Positions 13,522 to 17,232 of a stretch of DNA of 17,232 bases are shown piece by piece; the stretch's first letter is position 1; every line of letters starts with the position of its first letter. This stretch comes from Pseudomonadota bacterium (GTDB lineage: Bacteria; Myxococcota; Polyangia; Polyangiales; Polyangiaceae): assembly GCA_023419055.1 (NCBI GenBank), contig JAEZYO010000986.1, forward strand, positions 1 through 17,232, given 5' to 3'. The notes under the pieces were generated by a model. It was given only the letters and a program-made list of their open reading frames with translations, had not been told where the DNA came from and did no database searches. A program made the position numbers and the translations under genes.

Positions 13522-15054
13522 ATGCGTTCCGTCGATACCGATGCCGTGCCGGCGCCGATCTTGATTGTCGGAGCGGGGCCCGTGGGGCTCACGTTGGCGG
13601 TCGACCTCGCGCGACGGGGCGTGGCAGTGCGCATCATCGATGCGCTGCCGAAGCCGACGGACGAGTCGAGGGCGATCGTCGTGCACGCGCGCTCGCTCGA
13701 TCAGCTCGCGCCGCTCGGCGTGACCGACAGGCTCATGGAAAGCGGGACCAAGAGCACGGGAGTGCAGTTCCACGCCGAAGATCGCGTCGTCGCGCACGTT
13801 CCCCTGGACACCGTCGACAGCCTTCACCCGTACTCGTGGACGACGCCGCAGACGGAGACCGAGCGCGTTCTGAGCGAGCGGCTCGGCGATCTCGGCGTCG
13901 CCGTCGAACGTGGCAAGAGGCTCACCGATCTCCGGCAAGGAGACGGACGGATGGTCGCGACGGTGGAAGACGGCTCCGAGAACCCGAAGACCATCGAGGC
14001 GCCCTGGGTGGTCGGAACCGACGGCGCGCACAGCAAGGTGCGCGGCGCCATCGGTGAGCGGCTTCACGGCGCCTTCGAGGGCGAGACCTTCGTGCTCGCC
14101 GACGTGGAGGCCGACTACGCGTACGAGAAGAGCGCCTTTCACGTCTTCTTCGCGCCGGGCCGGGCCACGGCGCTGCTCTTTCCCATGATGGGGCGTCGAG
14201 CTCGGGTCTTCGCAGAGCTGCCCGACGGAGTGGAAGCCGAGCGAGAGCCGAGCCTCGAATGGCTGCGAGGGGCGCTCGCGGCACGATCGATGAAGCTCGA
14301 CATCGAGCGCGCGCACTGGCTCACGCGCTTCCAGATTCATCACGCGCAGGTGTCTCGCTACCGCGTCGGACGCGCCTTTCTCGCCGGAGACGCGGCACAC
14401 GTTCATAGCCCGGCGGGCGGGCAAGGAATGAACACGGGCATCCAGGACGCCCTGAACCTCGGCTGGAAGCTCGCGCTCGCGTGGCGAGGCCGCGCGAGTG
14501 AGCTCCTGCTCGACAGTTACCACCTGGAGCGTCAACCGGTCGCGGCGCACGTCATCCAGTTTTCGACCGCGCTCACCAGCGTCGCCACCTTGAGCTCGCC
14601 GCTCTTGTGCCGCCTGAGAAACAGCGCGATGAAGGGCGCGCTGTCGCGACCGCGCGCGCAGCACGCTCTCGCGGACGAAATCGAAGAGCAGCACGTCCGT
14701 TGTCCCGAAAGTTCGCTCGTGAGCGGCGCCACCTCCAAGCTTCACGCGGGCACCTTCCTGCTCGACGAGCCAGCGCTCGGCGTCACCTCCGCGCTCGAAG
14801 CGCCGGCGACGGCGCAGGCCTCGGCCCACGTCGCGCTGTGCGTGGCCGACGAAGACGGGTCGCTACCGGGCGTCTCGCTTCCCCCTTCGGTCGAGGTCAT
14901 CGAAGTGCGAGAGCCAGGCCTCCGCTCGCGCCTCGGGTTCGAGCACTCGAGCGGGGTCGTGCTGGTGCGTCCCGACGGCTACGTCGGGCTCGTCGCGCGC
15001 TCGACGCAACCCGAAGCCGTGGACGTCTATTTCGCGCGCCTCACCGAGGGGTGA
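13522..15054 (+). CDS. FAD-dependent monooxygenase of the PheA/TfdB (aromatic hydroxylase) group
   Basis: 510 residues. The three fingerprints of class A flavoprotein hydroxylases are present: the dinucleotide fold ILIVGAGPVGLTLAVDLARRG (13-33) with Asp40 at its end, the DG motif VVGTDGAHSKVRG (163-175), and the GD motif RAFLAGDAAHVHSPAGGQGMNTG (284-306) followed by IQDALNLGWKLA. These bind FAD and NAD(P)H. Such enzymes insert one oxygen atom into phenols or related rings, or act in polyketide tailoring. The C-terminal ~120 residues resemble the degenerate thioredoxin-like domain of phenol hydroxylases. The substrate cannot be told from sequence, and no ring-cleavage or biosynthetic cluster is adjacent. 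ATG 13522 has no strong ribosome site. Fifteen bases separate its stop from the convergent amidase gene. Confidence 0.9.
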   Translation: MRSVDTDAVPAPILIVGAGPVGLTLAVDLARRGVAVRIIDALPKPTDESRAIVVHARSLDQLAPLGVTDRLMESGTKSTGVQFHAEDRVVAHVPLDTVDSLHPYSWTTPQTETERVLSERLGDLGVAVERGKRLTDLRQGDGRMVATVEDGSENPKTIEAPWVVGTDGAHSKVRGAIGERLHGAFEGETFVLADVEADYAYEKSAFHVFFAPGRATALLFPMMGRRARVFAELPDGVEAEREPSLEWLRGALAARSMKLDIERAHWLTRFQIHHAQVSRYRVGRAFLAGDAAHVHSPAGGQGMNTGIQDALNLGWKLALAWRGRASELLLDSYHLERQPVAAHVIQFSTALTSVATLSSPLLCRLRNSAMKGALSRPRAQHALADEIEEQHVRCPESSLVSGATSKLHAGTFLLDEPALGVTSALEAPATAQASAHVALCVADEDGSLPGVSLPPSVEVIEVREPGLRSRLGFEHSSGVVLVRPDGYVGLVARSTQPEAVDVYFARLTEG

Positions 15055-15069
15055 CCGGGACCTACCCGA

Positions 15070-16485
15070 TCAGGTGCCGGCTCTTGCGCGGTAAAGCGCG
15101 GGGATCGAGTAGGGCGGCCAGCGATCGCGCCAGGGCCGCGCGCGCTCGAGCTGGTAGGCGAGCCCGAGAAGCAGCGCGTCCCGACCCGGCGCGGCCGCGA
15201 AGTGAGCTCCGAGCGGCAGCCCGGCTTCGGACCAGCTCAGCGGGACCGACATGGCGGGACACCCGGCGACGTTGTGAATGGGCGTGTAGCCGAGCACGCG
15301 GGAGGTGCGCTCGAGCAAGACCTCGCGCGAGCGCAAGGGCGAGAGGTAGCCGAGCGGCGGCGGCTCGATCGCGAGCGCCGGGGTGAGAACGACGTCGAAC
15401 CCCTGCGTCGCTCGCTGGTACGCGAGAGTGGCCCGCTCGAACGCGAGGCGCGCGCTCGGGAGCGCGTCCACTCCGGCTTGGTTCAGCTCGTCGAGGAGCG
15501 ACCAGGTGAAGGGCTCGAGCTCCTGCTCCTGAACCGGCTCGCGGCGCGTGTTGTCGATCGACTCGACGACGCCGGCCACGGCCGCGGCGGCCACCCGCAA
15601 GCAGGCTTCGGCGAGCTCCGGCATCGCGAGCTCCGGCGCGGGAACGATCTCGACGTGGTGCCCGAGCTCGAGCAACAGCGTCACCACGTCGTCGTGCGCG
15701 CGCCGCACCGGAGGCGCCGGCTCTTCACCCGCAAGGGTGCGCGTGAAAGCGGCGACGCGGAGCGGCCGAGACAGCGGGTCCCGCACGAACCCGATCGCGT
15801 CGGCGCGCGTGCGATCTTCGGTCAGCGAGAGAAAAAGAGCGCTGTCGCGCACCGAACGAGTGATGCAATGCTCGCTCGTCATGTCCGCGAACTCGGAGCC
15901 GCTGCGATTCAGGACCACGTGCCTCCCCCGGCTCGGCTTGAACCCGAAGACGCCGCACGCCGCGGCCGGCACTCGGATAGAGCCGCCCCCGTCGTTCGCG
16001 TGGGCCAACGGGACCAAACCGGCCGCCACGGCGACGGCGCTGCCTCCCGAGGAGCCCGCGGGGGACCGTGACAAATCCCAGGGGTTGAGCGTCGCGCCGA
16101 GCAGCAGGCTCTCGGTGCTGGCGAGGAGCCCGAACTCCGAAAGGGCCGCCTTGCCGAGGCAGATCAGGCCGGCGGCCTCGAGCCTCCGGCCGTATTCGGT
16201 TTGCTGTCTCGTCACTCGCCCCGAAAAGAGCCGTGAGCCGAGCGTCCAGCGCTGGCCCGGCCAGGGGCTCGAATCCTTCATCAGGAACGGCACGCCGGAG
16301 AGCGGCCCAGCGACCTTCGCAGCGGGACCCGCTGCCTGGTCGACGACCGCGCGTAGCAGCGGATTCAGTGCCGCCACGCGCTCCACGCCATGCTGCCAGA
16401 GCTCGGCGCTCGTCACCTCGCCGCGCACGGAAAGCTCGGCCTGCGCCATCGCATCGAGCTCGGCCAATTCCGCGAGATCCGTCAC
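15070..16485 (-). CDS. Amidase-signature family hydrolase
   Basis: The start is placed at GTG 16485, giving MTDLAELAELDAMAQAEL and 471 residues, the usual opening for this family. TTG 16536 (488 residues), GTG 16503 and ATG 16449 are alternatives and none has a clear ribosome site. The Lys-cisSer-Ser triad is intact. Numbered from TTG 16536, these are GVPFLMKDSS (Lys87), SPAGSSGGSA (cis-Ser162/163) and DGGGSIRVPAA (nucleophile Ser186). These enzymes hydrolyse amide bonds of small molecules, nitrile-derived amides, peptides or fatty amides. The C-terminal GYTPIHNVAGCPAMSVPLS is also typical. It lacks GatB/GatC neighbours and differs from GatA in the linker, so a stand-alone amidase is more likely than a tRNA amidotransferase subunit. 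Substrate unknown. Its 3' end faces the monooxygenase. Confidence 0.9.
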   Translation of the reverse strand: MTDLAELAELDAMAQAELSVRGEVTSAELWQHGVERVAALNPLLRAVVDQAAGPAAKVAGPLSGVPFLMKDSSPWPGQRWTLGSRLFSGRVTRQQTEYGRRLEAAGLICLGKAALSEFGLLASTESLLLGATLNPWDLSRSPAGSSGGSAVAVAAGLVPLAHANDGGGSIRVPAAACGVFGFKPSRGRHVVLNRSGSEFADMTSEHCITRSVRDSALFLSLTEDRTRADAIGFVRDPLSRPLRVAAFTRTLAGEEPAPPVRRAHDDVVTLLLELGHHVEIVPAPELAMPELAEACLRVAAAAVAGVVESIDNTRREPVQEQELEPFTWSLLDELNQAGVDALPSARLAFERATLAYQRATQGFDVVLTPALAIEPPPLGYLSPLRSREVLLERTSRVLGYTPIHNVAGCPAMSVPLSWSEAGLPLGAHFAAAPGRDALLLGLAYQLERARPWRDRWPPYSIPALYRARAGT

Positions 16486-16536
16486 GGTGGCGAAATGTGG
16501 CACATCCGCGGACCGCTTCGCCAGGCCGAGGTCCAA

Positions 16537-16558
16537 CGCGAACGGCGCTGCGTTCGCG
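16537..16558. promoter_or_regulatory. Strong inverted repeat between amidase and membrane-protein genes
   Basis: Perfect eight-base arms CGCGAACG (16537-16544) and CGTTCGCG (16551-16558) around GCGCTG lie in the 119-base divergent gap. The repeat abuts the most upstream possible amidase start. A TATTCT box (16571-16576) follows, 28 bases before ATG 16605, and might be the -10 of the rightward gene. It is a candidate operator shared by both genes. Confidence 0.4.
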
Positions 16559-16604
16559 CCCGGGTCTGGCTATTCTGGGCAGCCATGACGTTTCCCGGCA
16601 CCCC

Positions 16605-17213
16605 ATGAGCACGTACGAACTCCTCCAGTGGCTGGGACTCGGAGCGGGCGCGCTGGTCGTTTCCGCGATCGTGATCGGCGCGGTCAAGCTCTCACGCGCC
16701 ACCGACGCGATCTGGCCCAACGCCGCGACCAAGTACGGTCTGGTTTTCGAACAGCAGAAGGCCGGCAACGCGCTCACCCCACAGCGTAGTGTCCTTTCGC
16801 TCACCGGTACCGCGCATCAGGTCCCCTTGCGCGTGATCTCGACTCGAGAGCTCGTCGGGCAAACGAAGAGGACCTCCACGGCTTTCTACGCGCGCTCCCT
16901 GTACCCGGCTCCGCACCGCTTCTCGCTCCGGATCAGCCGCGGCTCGGCGGGCCACACTTACCACGTCGTCACGACGGGTGATGAGGCCTTCGATCGCGCG
17001 GTCCGCCTCCAGAGCGATTCACCGGAGCTGACGCGCGCGCTCGCGAATCCGGCCGTACGCGGAGCCATCCTCTCCCTTCCCGTGAACGACGTCGGCCTCT
17101 CCTACGACAACGGAGAGCTCTGCCTCTCGTACGGACAACAGCCCCTCCGCCAAGCAGAGCTCGAAGCCCCTCTCGAGCTCGTGCTCACGCTCGCCCACTC
17201 GAGGCTCGCATGA
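16605..17213 (+). CDS. Membrane-anchored protein of unknown function
   Basis: 202 residues from ATG 16605. The frame remains open far upstream through the amidase gene on the other strand, so this ATG, placed directly before a membrane segment, is the sensible start. One transmembrane helix lies at about 8-28 (WLGLGAGALVVSAIVIGAV), leaving a soluble C-terminal domain. That domain has the pattern GLVFEQ, VPLRVISTRE, HRFSLRISRG, then TGDEAFDRAVRLQSDSPEL, VRGAILSLP and VGLSYDNGELCLSYG. I have seen this 'TGD..FD....V.S..P' layout in several uncharacterised bacterial membrane proteins, but I know no function. Its stop overlaps the next ATG (ATGA), suggesting an operon that continues beyond the window. 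Confidence 0.75.
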   Translation: MSTYELLQWLGLGAGALVVSAIVIGAVKLSRATDAIWPNAATKYGLVFEQQKAGNALTPQRSVLSLTGTAHQVPLRVISTRELVGQTKRTSTAFYARSLYPAPHRFSLRISRGSAGHTYHVVTTGDEAFDRAVRLQSDSPELTRALANPAVRGAILSLPVNDVGLSYDNGELCLSYGQQPLRQAELEAPLELVLTLAHSRLA

Positions 17214-17232
17214 GCGTCGATCCCCGGCTCGC
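17210..17232 (+). CDS. Start of a downstream gene, cut by the right edge
   Basis: ATG 17210 overlaps the stop of the membrane-protein gene by four bases, a common sign of translational coupling. Only MSVDPRL and part of the next codon are in the window, so the product cannot be named. Confidence 0.45.

Noticed and set aside
13492..14829. 445-codon minus-strand frame opposite the monooxygenase
   Set aside because: Arg/Glu/His-rich antisense translation; the plus strand carries all three FAD-hydroxylase fingerprints.
15070..16485. Amidase as GatA of the Glu-tRNA amidotransferase
   Set aside because: No gatB or gatC nearby, and the linker and C-terminus look like stand-alone amidases.
15548..16588. 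346-codon plus-strand frame opposite the amidase
   Set aside because: Ser/Ala/Arg-rich shadow; the amidase triad is intact on the minus strand.

Overview
The window is high-GC chromosomal DNA, densely packed with genes on both strands. The gene style suggests a myxobacterium of the Polyangiales/Sorangiineae type: Cys-rich lipoproteins with beta-propeller-like repeats, a CBS-DUF2267 protein, a DUF5985-like pair, many GTG starts and very long spurious ORFs on the opposite strands. This is an inference from gene content; no rRNA or other phylogenetic marker is present. I see no tRNA, rRNA, CRISPR array, insertion sequence, integrase or phage gene, and no gene-free stretch longer than about 220 bases.

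Left part, mostly plus strand: the 3' part of a sulfatase/alkaline-phosphatase-superfamily protein and a hairpin; a multi-HTH (DUF6502-like) regulator whose stop overlaps the start of a large propeller-type lipoprotein; a bacterial homologue of the archaeal tRNA pseudouridine-54 methyltransferase TrmY; and a PhoD-like phosphatase. The PhoD gene converges on a minus-strand lipoprotein with a strongly His-rich tail. Divergent from that lipoprotein is a second lipoprotein with a zinc-peptidase HEIGH motif, followed by selO (protein AMPylase).

Middle: a tightly overlapping three-gene operon (winged-helix regulator plus two tiny DUF5985-like membrane proteins), preceded by an unusual AT-rich palindrome. 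Facing it is a minus-strand group read from 13305 down to 11101: two small paralogous proteins, a hemerythrin-domain protein and a CBS-CBS-DUF2267 protein. This looks like a stress, oxygen or redox group, but that role is inferred.

Right part: an FAD-dependent aromatic-ring-type monooxygenase (plus), an amidase-signature enzyme (minus), and a membrane-anchored protein of unknown function (plus). The last protein's stop overlaps the start of a gene that runs off the right edge. A strong inverted repeat lies between the amidase and the membrane-protein gene.

The most interesting items are the TrmY homologue in an apparently bacterial genome, which has Ala where I recall archaeal enzymes having Cys, and the pair of undescribed small paralogues beside the hemerythrin gene. 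Next come the coupled regulator-DUF5985-DUF5985 operon and the two metal-related lipoproteins that share a promoter region.
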